A stretch of 10,694 nucleotides of DNA from Chromera velia (GCA_018398765.1 JAHBMJ010003447.1:1-10694), one strand, 5' to 3'; shown: positions 1 through 7,190, numbered from the stretch's first letter. Notes: a model not told the origin generated them from the sequence alone. Numbers and translations: made by a program.

Positions 1-72
1 AAGATCGCCAAACGAACACCAGACAACACCCAGCTAGGCACACCGTGCCAAATGATCGATCCAGTCTCACTC

Positions 73-86
73 TCAAGCTAGCTTGA
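73..86. promoter_or_regulatory. Perfect 14-bp palindrome TCAAGCTAGCTTGA
   Basis: Perfectly symmetric and kept unchanged in the right arm at 10379-10392. A degraded relative lies near 434-455 in the second module unit. The role is unknown; it may be a protein-binding site. Confidence 0.4.
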
Positions 87-191
87 TCCGTGGATAGCTG
101 TTTCGATCGACCACCGGTTTTGTGCCGCCTCTCTCTTTTTGTATGAAGCGTTGTCTTCAAGTCGGCACCGCCGCGTGGCGCGCGGAATGCG

Positions 192-241
192 CGCGCGCAT
201 GCTCTCTATATACATTTCGCGCGCATGCTCTCTAGATACAT
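192..241 (+). repeat. 26-bp tandem duplication, left arm only
   Basis: The block CGCGCGCATGCTCTCTATAT plus ACAT (192-215) is repeated with one change and a two-base spacer at 218-241. The right arm has a single copy. This explains 26 of the 42 net extra bases of the left arm, so it arose after the arms separated. The alternating purine-pyrimidine GC stretch is of a kind that can adopt Z-form DNA. Confidence 0.75.
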
Positions 242-575
242 GTTAACAATTAATTCTTTAAGTCGGCACCGCGCGGAATGCATGCATGCATGCTGCACGA
301 GATATTCTGCCAGTTCCGCAGTCGCTGCCCACCGAGAGGCCATGAGCGACGCCTCCTGGCTCCCATCAGCCCACCAACAAGCACAAATCAACAACGAAAC
401 ACCAGACAACGCACAAGGTTCACCGCATTAAAATGACTAGCTAGTTTTAGCTGGCTTAGTCCGTAACTGATAGTACCATAGCTGATATAACTGTCGACGC
501 AATTTGGTTTGTGCCGCCTCTGTATACATACAGCTTTGCCGCGCGTTGTCTTTAACTCGGCTTTACAAAAAATCG

Positions 576-597
576 GTCAGCTCAGATCTGAGCCGAC
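576..597. promoter_or_regulatory. 22-bp dyad built on GTCGGC half-sites
   Basis: A near-perfect 22-bp palindrome with half-sites GTCRGCTC and GAGCCGAC. The central 14 bases, GCTCAGATCTGAGC (580-593), are perfect. The right-arm copy (9897-9918) also has a single symmetry mismatch, but at another position, so the common ancestor of the arms was probably perfectly symmetric. GTCGGC or its complement also occurs at 161-166, 262-267 and 699-704. It could be a replication-initiation or transcription-factor site; the function is inferred. Confidence 0.5.
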
Positions 598-699
598 GCA
601 AACGGAATCTTCTGAGTCACACAGACGACGCAATATGGTTTGCGGGCGCGCGTTGTCTTTATCAAAAAATCGGTTGGCTCAGATTCGAGCTAATTCGAG

Positions 700-816
700 C
701 CGACACAAATGGACAAACACCTGAATCCCCCGCATCTATACGGTTTTTTTTATCTAAAGAAAAAAAGTCGGGCGCCCGACGGATTGAAGATATATCACAA
801 GAGAAAAAAAAAGAAA
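700..816 (+). promoter_or_regulatory. Probable promoter/leader of the left primase-helicase
   Basis: The segment between the last GCCGAC box (699-704) and the ATG at 817 has an eight-T run (743-750), A-runs, the 14-bp palindrome at 767-780, a TATATC element at 790-795 and a purine-rich leader ending AAGAAAATGG. The right arm keeps the same plan but lacks about 15 bases near 722-737. No exact start site can be set. Confidence 0.35.
767..780. promoter_or_regulatory. Perfect palindrome GTCGGGCGCCCGAC upstream of the primase-helicase start
   Basis: It lies 36 bases before the ATG at 817, between a T-run/A-run segment (743-766) and an A-rich leader. The right copy (9727-9740) has one C-to-G change that breaks the symmetry. 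Its position directly upstream of the gene suggests a transcription control site, and it shares GTCGG with the other boxes of the arm. The function is inferred. Confidence 0.4.
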
Positions 817-3342
817 ATGGATATCCACGATCGTCGGCAACAGCTTGCGGACCATGCCCAGCTCTACAGTGAAGCAGGGTTCGTGTTTTTCACCTTCCCC
901 AACGTCCAAATCCAACAGGACCCCGAAACTGAAGAAGAGAAGAGGAAAAAATTTTATCCACCCGTAAAGTGGTCCGAGATTTCGCATAAAAATATGGATA
1001 AGTACATTGATCTAGATCACGATGAGGGTATTGCGCTTCTTACGGGTGAGAAGAGTAATTTGACCGTCTTTGATTTTGATCGCCGAGATGAATATGAACG
1101 GGCTCTTAGAGAACACCCTAAACTGAAAGAGCATCTGACAGTCCAGACGCAATGAGGCTTTCATGTGTACTTTCAACATGACCGAAAAGTCCCAACCCGA
1201 AGTGAGGTGTTGTCAAAGTACAAAAAAGTTGACGCACGGTCGGCGGGTGGGCTCCTGATTGCTCCTCCAACGACCGTGTACATTGAGAAAGGAAGCGAGA
1301 CCTTTCAGTATGCATTTATTTTGGGGGATAAAACACAGGCTCCATTCCAGCATGCACAAAATGTACTAGGCGGAGGCTTTCTCCAGCCAGTTCCATCTTT
1401 TTTTCTTGATGCGATGGACCCGCCGATGGTACGTGCCGCTTCTTCTAAAAGAAAGTCCCAAACAAATCTCAGTCTACCATCAACCGCCCCCCCATCACCA
1501 GTCGACAATACTCCCACGCCAGCAAAAGCCTGTCCACCCTCACAAGGGCTCGATGCGGTCACTACAGAAATCAGGAATTTGTGTGATTGTCTTTTGGATG
1601 AGCGAGTACAAAACTACCAGCAGTGGATCGATGTCGGTCCCGCAATCAAAAATGAATTAGAAGAAGCTGGCCGTCAGCACTTCCACACATTTTCTAAAAA
1701 GTGTCAAGCCAAATACGATCCGCACGAGTATAACAAAAAGTTTGATTCGTTTCTGTATTGGGCGGGAGGGAAACAACGTTTAACGAAAGCCTCCCTCCAC
1801 ATGTGGGCCTACGAAGACAATTCCCAGCTATACAACAAAACGATTGCTGAAGCGGTAACTACCGAACTGACCCGTCTTCTTTTTCCTTTCCAAAGTGCAA
1901 AAAAGTATCATCGGCTAACCCTTCCTTTGCTTTTGGCTTCTTTTGATGCAGAAGCGAGATGGCTGCTCAGAACGATTCTGGCCGACCGGTTGAAATACTA
2001 CCGTGGAGAATTCTTTTTCCGATAAGGTTATCGTTGGGAATCTTGCCCCATCCAAGTCGACAATGCCCTTTTGGGTATCTGTCTCCAGACAAATATCCGA
2101 AAGCCTCTTTCTGCCGAGAAGACGGCATTCTTCTCCCAAAATATCCTTACCGTAAAGAATATTGTTGAAGCATTGAAGTGTTGTGTTCGAAGGGCCGATA
2201 ACCAAGACAACGCGCTGTACGATCGTCTTCACTTCAGCTCAAAGGGGAAAGTCTGCTTCAAAAACGGTGTCTATGACCTTCCCAGCCAAACCTTCATCCT
2301 ATGGTTAGAGATTGATAATAGCATCGATACTACAATTGTGCTTGAATATGAGTACAATGCCACACCAAACGAAGAAGCCATTGCTGAAGTGCATAGCTGA
2401 GTGTTTGAAGCTGCATTTGAACAACAGACCGACTTGTTTCTCCGTTTTCTTACGCGAGCAATCGGCGGTCATGTTGAGGATAAACATTGGGGAAGATGTA
2501 TGGGGGAGCAAAATTCAGGGAAGGGCGTTACTAGTACTCTACTGCAGAATACATTTGGGAAATACGTCATAAATCGCCTTTCGGAAAATTTTTTGATGTC
2601 TTCATTTCATTCAGACCCCGCCAAAGAAGGAGGCTGGATGTTAGATGCCGAGTTTGCTCGCTTGGCACTCACGCAAGAAATCGAAATGGATGCCACAAAC
2701 AAGGCCGTAAAAATTAATGGCAATCTGATTAAGCGTTTTACTTCTGGTGGAGATGTCCTATGTGCACGCCATCTGTATAACAACGCGCATGAATTCCAAA
2801 TCGATGCCCGCTTACTGATGTTCTGTAATGACTGCCCCCCGATTGAGCCTGTCGATGCCTGCGAAACCATGTTTCCGTTTGAAAGCGTCAATAAGTTCAA
2901 GTCTGCCGCCTGGTTTAAGCAGCAGCGATCGGAGTACGGCCACACCGAGAGCTATTTATCCAGATATAAAGTAGCAGACCCCAATATCAAAGAAAAATGT
3001 GTAACTGCCAGGTGGATCCATGCCTGTTACCACCTCATTTTCCATCATTATCAGACTTCCGCTTTGGTATTGCCCCCCGGGAGTGAAGATCCTGTGGGTG
3101 ATAGTGAACGAGACCCCGATACCATCTGTGAGCGGTATTTTTGAATCATGGAAATCGAGACAGACATCGTTAGCAATGGTTACTTAGAGTTGTTCATTCG
3201 TCAGCGAGACCTCAACATCTCAAAAACCAAGCTGCAGCAGACCCTCAAAAGAATGAGCAGAGGCCAGATACAACCTTGGCGTTCAGTTTCTCTTCGACGT
3301 CCGAGCCCAAAATTTCTCCAGTATACGTGCCAGCATGCGTGA
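817..3342 (+). pseudogene. Virus-type primase-helicase (Prim-Pol + PriCT-2 + D5/SF3 helicase), left copy, broken by stops
   Basis: Reading begins at an ATG in good context (aaaATGg), mirrored at 9690, and runs in one frame for 842 codons. The Prim-Pol domain spans about residues 1-180. It has the acidic motif FDFD (85-88), the GFHVYF histidine motif (114-119) and ARSAGGLLIAPPT (near 141). A PriCT-2-like segment with QQWIDVG follows (about 250-315). The SF3 helicase core has a P-loop GEQNSGKG (from residue 563), QEIE (from 620) and a motif-C-type FCNDCPPIEP (from 669). In this family the protein makes primers and unwinds DNA for nucleocytoplasmic large DNA viruses, virophages and related elements. 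In-frame stops fall at 1153 (TGA), 2023 (TAA), 2398 (TGA) and 3142 (TGA). The TAA at 2023 is a GAA in the other copy. No frameshift is seen. A host-tolerated recoding of TGA is possible but less likely than decay. Confidence 0.85.
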
Positions 3343-3600
3343 CAGCCAGATCTGGGTGTGGTTTCTGGATTCCGTGCGTGACCGTCAGCTCCCTCCCTGT
3401 GTGGCTGCGCCTCCCGTAATATGCGTGCGTATGGCTGGTCTACTAGCTTGAAGCCTGCGTGCGAGTTCGAGTCGGTGTATTGATTGCGTCGCTCTTCGTG
3501 GCTGGTCATCGTTTGTATCCGGGTGGCTGTGGTTCGATTGCCTGGTGTGACTCAGCGTGTGCACGCATGTCATTGTGCTGCTGCAGCTGCTCAAGCCCTT
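3281..3600. other. GC-rich spacer without a convincing gene
   Basis: Unique DNA starts at 3281, where the inverted repeat ends. The stretch is richer in G, C and GCGTGCGT-type steps than what follows. Frame 1 continues from the primase-helicase but has TGA stops at 3340, 3379 and 3481. Short minus-strand ORFs of similar length also exist. I see no known motif, RNA gene or repeat. It may be a separate insertion or rearranged host DNA. Confidence 0.4.
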
Positions 3601-4047
3601 AGAAGGCAACCCCCACCACCAGCAACAGAGCGTGAAGTGTCAGTGGCCTACCTCTTTTTTAAACCAGGTGCTGAACGACGTGGCATTCGCGGATTTCTTG
3701 CTTCAAAAAGTCTGCGGGGGTATGGAATGAAGGGCTACGTGCGGCGCCTTGAAGAACGCGGCTTTCAAGAAGTGGAAGTCCTCATCATAGTCTTGGCGGA
3801 GCACCATGCGTTGTTTCTTGAACTCATTGCAGAGCTTCGTGACCAATTCGGCAACGAAACTGCGTACGGTGAATGGGCGTCTGACAGTGGTTTTCTTATT
3901 GATCAACCAGCGTCTTGTTTCAGTGCACACAAGACCTTTGTCGTCGAAAAATTGCCCAAAGGGACCAACTGCTTAGCATCAGGCCTCTCTAGTGACCCTG
4001 CTGTTGAGGGTGTAGACATGCGGTCAAGCATTTCTGGGCTCGTATGA
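3484..4047 (+). CDS. Hypothetical ORF, unrecognised
   Basis: An open frame of 187 codons in the same frame as the left primase-helicase. It begins after a TGA at a TTG, with no ATG until 3727, so a eukaryotic start is not evident; it may be a fragment or exon. The first part is GC-rich and alanine/proline-rich (AAAAAQALRRQPPPP). The later part is more protein-like, with a charged segment near GYVRRLEERGFQEVEV and a hydrophobic stretch LIIVLAEHHALFLELI. I recognise no family. The opposite strand at 3703-3930 also reads as plausible protein (TRRWLINKKTTVRRPF), so the coding strand is uncertain. Confidence 0.25.
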   Translation: MRRSSWLVIVCIRVAVVRLPGVTQRVHACHCAAAAAQALRRQPPPPATEREVSVAYLFFKPGAERRGIRGFLASKSLRGYGMKGYVRRLEERGFQEVEVLIIVLAEHHALFLELIAELRDQFGNETAYGEWASDSGFLIDQPASCFSAHKTFVVEKLPKGTNCLASGLSSDPAVEGVDMRSSISGLV

Positions 4048-4318
4048 ACTTTTTGGTTTTTAGGGTATGAGCAATGAGAGTCAAATCGGAACGTCCTCTT
4101 ATTCTAGTAGGTATTCTCGTGCTTTTTTCACTTCCATCTCTAATGTGAAGGTGTCTAAGCGCTTTTGACAACTCAAACTACAGCTTGAACTACAGTTCAC
4201 TGGTCAAATGGTGTCCCACTACAGTTCACTGGTCAAATTGTGTCCCACAATCGGAAAGTCCTGACGTCGAGTCTTAGAAAATGCTTCTTTATCACCTGCT
4301 AAATGTGCGTTTAGTGCT
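4048..4318. other. Non-coding gap in the spacer
   Basis: AT-richer than the preceding segment. Apart from the 29-bp tandem pair at 4189-4246, I see no gene, RNA or known element. Confidence 0.4.
4189..4246 (+). repeat. Two tandem copies of a 29-bp unit
   Basis: The unit starts ACTACAGTTCACTGGTCAAA and ends with GTGTCCC. The copies at 4189-4217 and 4218-4246 differ at one base (ATGG versus ATTG). A partial third match, ACTACAGCTTGA, lies just before at 4178-4189. Read in reverse the unit starts GGGACAC, a shape seen at the ends of some Tc1/mariner-type transposons, so it may be a transposon end or footprint. That link is weak. Confidence 0.7.
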
Positions 4319-4360
4319 TTGATTTCGAGTTTCAAAGGAAGCTATTCAACTAGTTCACTA

Positions 4361-5104
4361 ATGATAGCTACTAGTAAAATGATTGAAAAGAAAAATAAAC
4401 GACTAAGTCTTTTCTTGGCCTTTCCACCCGTTCAAACGCTTATTGTCGACTTCCTAAGCCATCACCACCCCACGAGCAGTCTTATTGTCTCTTTTCACCT
4501 TGTGCCGTTTGTAACCGCTAGTACTCAAACTATCGAGGCTTCCATGAACCTGCTCGATGTCCTAGATGAAAGCTTACTAGATGATGTCCCGGTTAACTTG
4601 GTGGAGCTTGAGCCTTGTCTAAGTACGGCACTAGAACGTGGCTTCCAAATTATGGGCATTTTATAATGTTTGCAGACCTTAGCGCACGTAGGTGGATGGT
4701 GGTTGTGGGCTCTAAAAGCTCCAAGTATGGTCTATTACCGCCTTTTCCCTTCTACCGTCCATTTTGAACATGAACGGCTCCTAGAACGCATCACTGAGTC
4801 CCACTTGCAGGCCCGCATACAGACTGCAGTCCTAGCGCAGCTTTTAGAAAACCTAAACTTTGATACCTTTACCTCACTAGCATCTCCTTCAATATTAGCG
4901 CAACTTTGCAGTCTCAAAGACCTAGCGCGAGATGCACACCGCATTTTTAAAACGGGGGGGACTCTGGAGTCTTTCTTGCGAAATAAAAACGCCGACCTCC
5001 TGTGTTTTGATCAACAGGTCGCTGAACATCCCCATAATACAATGTTAAATATGCGCGATCGCGCAGCATGGCTCATTGCCTCTGCACCCCGCCCTGTAAG
5101 ATAA
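4361..5104 (+). pseudogene. Unrecognised broken ORF upstream of the GIY-YIG region
   Basis: Frame 2 is open from 4265 to 5104 except for a TAA at 4664-4666. The first ATG is at 4361. The first part is hydrophobic (SLFLAFPPVQTLIVDFL). The second part is leucine-rich and helical, with segments such as HERLLERITESHLQARIQ and SLKDLARDAHRIFKTGG. I recognise no family. Near 5068-5104 the coding signal moves from frame 2 to frame 1, close to an A-rich run (5101-5115). A frameshift joining this ORF to the GIY-YIG-like region downstream is therefore likely, and the two may be one ancestral gene. A short independent gene is the alternative. Confidence 0.5.
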
Positions 5105-5802
5105 AAGAAAAAAATATACCTGCTGGTAGCGCTATTGCCTGTCTTATTAACGTTAACCACCCGATTCTCTATACGCTAGAAAACCTGTTCCTAGAGTCCC
5201 CTTCACTGGTCAAAATCGGAAGCGCATTAAAAAACCCAGACCGTAGGCTAGACCAGTACCACTTATGTTATCTATGGGGTTTCAGCATAATCTGTATCCT
5301 AGTATTTCCACCTGGGGTCACATAAATGCGGCTGGACCACTTAGAACGGCTGTTCCTTGACTTATTCTGCGAGTATAAGCTCAAAAACCTAGTGCAGATT
5401 TTTGAGTCCCACCAAGAATGGCTAATTAACGTTTCTCATGTATATGTACTAGCAACGTTCCAGTCTTTTCGTGACCAGGTCGTGAAGCAGGTCTACCGAA
5501 TAGACGCGTATCTACTCTGGTCCGACACGCATTTTTTGCCTGACTATGACCTTTCTACAGAATCAGGAATGATCCTGGATGAAGAACACCAAATCCCAAA
5601 GAACATTGCCCTAAGTCAGGAAGAATTGAAAGCTAATTGGATAGCACGCGAGCGCTAAAAAAAACGTGCAGATGAACAGGTCATGAAAATGAGCGTTCAG
5701 GAATTACGTTGGGCTTCAGGCTTTAATTATAAGGTCCAAGGGAGCGGCGATATCAACATTTTTCACCAATACCTGACAACCAAAAGGATTTATCTTTCTT
5801 AA
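5068..5802 (+). pseudogene. GIY-YIG-like nuclease region (T5orf172/MUG113 type), broken
   Basis: In frame 1 the segment around 5161-5390 shows the GIY-YIG pattern in order. It has a strand with ILYTLEN (near 5164), LVKIG in place of the second signature (near 5209), NPDRRLDQYH with the arginine expected in the active site (near 5233), and, after a TAA at 5323, LERLFLDLF with a glutamate in the usual metal-binding position. The spacing fits the T5orf172/MUG113 branch, whose members are single-strand-nicking or cutting nucleases. Further stops are TAA at 5656 (next to an eight-A run) and TAA at 5800. The chromodomain follows in the same frame, so the two may have been one protein. The call rests on motif recognition only. 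Confidence 0.5.
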
Positions 5803-5896
5803 ATTGGAAATACAGAAGAAGAAACAAACTTCATGACTTCCCAATCTTCTGATAACGTAGAGTGGCAGGTCGAAAAAATTCTTGACTACGACGAAA

Positions 5897-5904
5897 GATG
5901 CAAC
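5897..5904. repeat. Target-site duplication, left copy (GATGCAAC)
   Basis: Matches GACGCAAC at 6137-6144 with one T/C transition. It directly abuts the inverted repeat of the MITE-like element. Confidence 0.7.
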
Positions 5905-6136
5905 CGCGGCCCATCCACTCGGGAATTTTTGGTACCAAAACTTTAAGACCCCTGCCAAATTTTCCTTTTTTTACCCCCCCCTTGCTAAACTTTCCCATAA
6001 AGGCTCAAATAAGGCAAAAAACACTACTGAAATCAAAACATCTGACCCATCGAAGGCTGATTTTCTCTAGTCTTCAATACCAAATATTCCTGAGCTGAAG
6101 ACCCCTTACCAATTTTTGTAGAGTGCATGGGCCGCG
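5905..6136. mobile_element. 232-bp MITE-like DNA transposon in the chromodomain
   Basis: The ends are inverted repeats: CGCGGCCCATCCACTC (5905-5920) against the reverse complement of GAGTGCATGGGCCGCG (6121-6136), 15 of 16 matching. A weaker match continues into the AATTTTTGG / CCAATTTTT segments. It is flanked by GATGCAAC and GACGCAAC, 7 of 8 matching. It is too small to code for a transposase and holds homopolymer T7 and C8 runs. An 8-bp duplication fits hAT, P or Merlin-type families; the termini do not let me choose. Confidence 0.75.
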
Positions 6137-6144
6137 GACGCAAC
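6137..6144. repeat. Target-site duplication, right copy (GACGCAAC)
   Basis: Partner of 5897-5904. Removing 5905-6144 joins the two chromodomain halves without a frame change. Confidence 0.7.
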
Positions 6145-6327
6145 CAGTATAAGGTCCAATAGAAACACTATCTATTTGGCCCAGATAATCCCCAATAGAT
6201 TCCAGCATCAAACTTCCAGGGCTGCGGGGACCGTCTGCTCATTGAGTACCATCATAGAATAAGATAAGACGTCTAGCTGCTTGACGAACGCCTGGCAGTC
6301 CTCGATTTTTCTGAGGTAGAGGATTCC

Positions 6328-6909
6328 ATGGACCGCGCAGCTGCCGCTAGAATGCACGAGCCAAAAATAAAGCTGGAGACGAGCGATGATACAGAGAGGC
6401 GCCTCAGTGATACCACAAGCTTCTCGCCCAGCGCGGAGCTCAAAGGGTTTCTGAAAACGCACCTCCCACCAAATCTGCGGATTGAACTTGCACGTCTTCA
6501 TCCCACATTCGAGATAACAGAAATAAGTGATCCTGAGCCCATTGCTGCTACAAGTGCATCTGTCAGCTCCTCTACCCTATGTCACTATGCACAGGTGCTC
6601 AATCCCTTCCTCTCTAGCCATCAGTACCCCCGAAGTGCGTTGAGACGATCGTCTTTCTCTCCTACGGACTTTAGAGGTGGAGAGCGGCGTCTAAGACTTG
6701 GGCACAAAGGGCTCCGCAATACTGGCCACACTTCTCATACGCATATCGTTCGTCCCCCTTCTCCCCAATCTCTATGGTGGATAAAGGCCCTTTCTTCACA
6801 GGCCCGCCCTGGCAGCTCGAGATTCGGCAGCGGTTTTTTCCCTGCAGAGAAAACAAAACCATCCAGAAGTCTACAAGAAGAGCTTGATGAGTTTATGGAC
6901 GAGGACTAG
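6328..6909 (+). CDS. Hypothetical low-complexity ORF with acidic C-terminus
   Basis: 193 codons from an ATG to TAG, in the same frame as the chromodomain; the frame is open from 6277. The product is rich in Ser, Pro, Arg and Thr, has no membrane segment, and looks largely disordered. It starts MDRAAAARMHEPKIKLE and ends SRSLQEELDEFMDED. The end resembles the short LDxxLDxYM-type helicase-binding motif of ALYREF-like mRNA export adaptors, but this is a motif of few residues and may be chance. It might be the C-terminal tail of the chromodomain protein after two stops (6265, 6274). Intactness over 193 codons in a decayed region is notable. I do not recognise a family. Confidence 0.4.
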   Translation: MDRAAAARMHEPKIKLETSDDTERRLSDTTSFSPSAELKGFLKTHLPPNLRIELARLHPTFEITEISDPEPIAATSASVSSSTLCHYAQVLNPFLSSHQYPRSALRRSSFSPTDFRGGERRLRLGHKGLRNTGHTSHTHIVRPPSPQSLWWIKALSSQARPGSSRFGSGFFPAEKTKPSRSLQEELDEFMDED

Positions 6910-6998
6910 AGATTATTGGACCTGCGTGAAAGAACACCGACTTCTGAAAAATTTGTTGTGGATCGTTGGACGTCACGTACATATCTATAAAGGAAGGC

Positions 6999-7190
6999 AT
7001 GAAAACCATAGAAGCACAACGACGCGCGATGCATCTCTACTGGGCTCGCTTCCCGGAAAAAATTTGGGATGGGCAGCGAAAGTGGTATTCACACAAATGG
7101 GCAGAACCTGATTGGCTGGCTGAGCAGCAGGGCAAAGCACAAACAGCGTATCGCGCTAAAAAGCGAAATGAGTGTTGTCAGGCGGTGTAA
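6999..7190 (+). CDS. Small Trp-rich hypothetical ORF
   Basis: 63 codons in frame 3 from ATG (6999) to TAA. The peptide is tryptophan- and charge-rich, with YWARFPEKIWDGQRKWY and KWAEPDWLAEQQGKAQ. Frame 1 just upstream (6910-6960) also reads like protein (RLLDLRERTPTSEKFVVDRW) after the TAG of the preceding ORF, so this may be a frameshifted continuation of that gene. It ends 36 bases before the right arm begins and overlaps the last 35 bases of the convergent primase-helicase copy. No family is recognised. Confidence 0.35.
   Translation: MKTIEAQRRAMHLYWARFPEKIWDGQRKWYSHKWAEPDWLAEQQGKAQTAYRAKKRNECCQAV

Larger units (their letters stand above)
1..705 (+). repeat. Degenerate modular direct repeats, left outer arm
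   Basis: The outer arm repeats the same modules in the same order about every 390 bp. ACACCAGACAAC occurs near 17 and again near 398. A Nhe-like AGCTAGCTTGATCCGT block near 77 has a degraded copy near 449. TTTGTGCCGCCTCT lies at 119-132 and 508-521. GCGTTGTCTT followed by TCGGC lies at 148-166 and 543-561, with a shorter third copy from 650. A nearer repeat, GACGCAATWTGGTTTG, lies at 496 and 627 (131 bp apart). No convincing gene is present; short ORFs here follow the repeats. The likely role is control or origin DNA. Confidence 0.7.
1..3280 (+). repeat. Long inverted repeat, left arm
   Basis: This arm matches the reverse complement of 7227-10464. In the inner part paired positions sum to 10507 (817 with 9690, 1153 with 9354, 3280 with 7227). 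At the outer end the sum is 10465 (base 1 with 10464), so the left arm has a net 42 extra bases between 1 and 817 and none from there inward. Similarity stops sharply after 3280, where left CCTTGGC|GTTCAG faces right CCTTGGC|AAAGAA. The arm contains a repeat-rich outer segment and a full primase-helicase pseudogene. The outer limit lies left of this window. Confidence 0.95.
5803..6267 (+). pseudogene. Chromodomain, split by a MITE-like insertion
   Basis: Frame 1 encodes the front half of a chromodomain, VEWQVEKILDYDERCN (5857-5904). The back half starts at QYKVQ (6145) and includes KHYLFGPDNPQ, IPASNFQGCGDRLL and IEYHH, to a TAA at 6265. The 240 bases between are an inserted 232-bp element plus one copy of its target duplication, and the two halves are in register. 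Two TAG codons (6160, 6196) sit where the family has tryptophan, consistent with TGG-to-TAG. The first would be an aromatic-cage residue; the other cage positions are W (in VEWQ) and Y (in KHY). Chromodomains bind methylated histone tails and occur at the end of many mobile-element integrases. No DDE integrase precedes this one; a GIY-YIG-like region does. Confidence 0.8.

Noticed and set aside
206-431. Opposed short ORFs in the outer left arm
   Set aside because: Both lie in repeat modules, overlap each other on opposite strands and show no motif.
504-872. Plus-strand ORF of 122 codons in the left arm, with a right-arm counterpart (9985-9635)
   Set aside because: It runs through degenerate direct repeats and the A/T-run leader and then overlaps the primase-helicase in another frame. 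Its repeated YKKS/YQKIG segments simply follow the DNA repeat.
817-3342. TGA read as tryptophan through a variant genetic code
   Set aside because: TGG is used normally for Trp in the same gene. The right arm's private TGA codons pair with CGA in the left arm, and TAA/TAG stops also break these genes, so decay explains the data better. I keep the question open as a finding.
5857-6267. Two separate chromodomains
   Set aside because: The first has only the front half and the second only the back half of one domain. The inverted ends and target duplication between them show a single domain split by an insertion.
5716-6501. Minus-strand ORFs opposite the chromodomain region (5716-5958 and 6208-6501)
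   Set aside because: The plus strand encodes a recognisable chromodomain over the same bases; these are antisense shadows.
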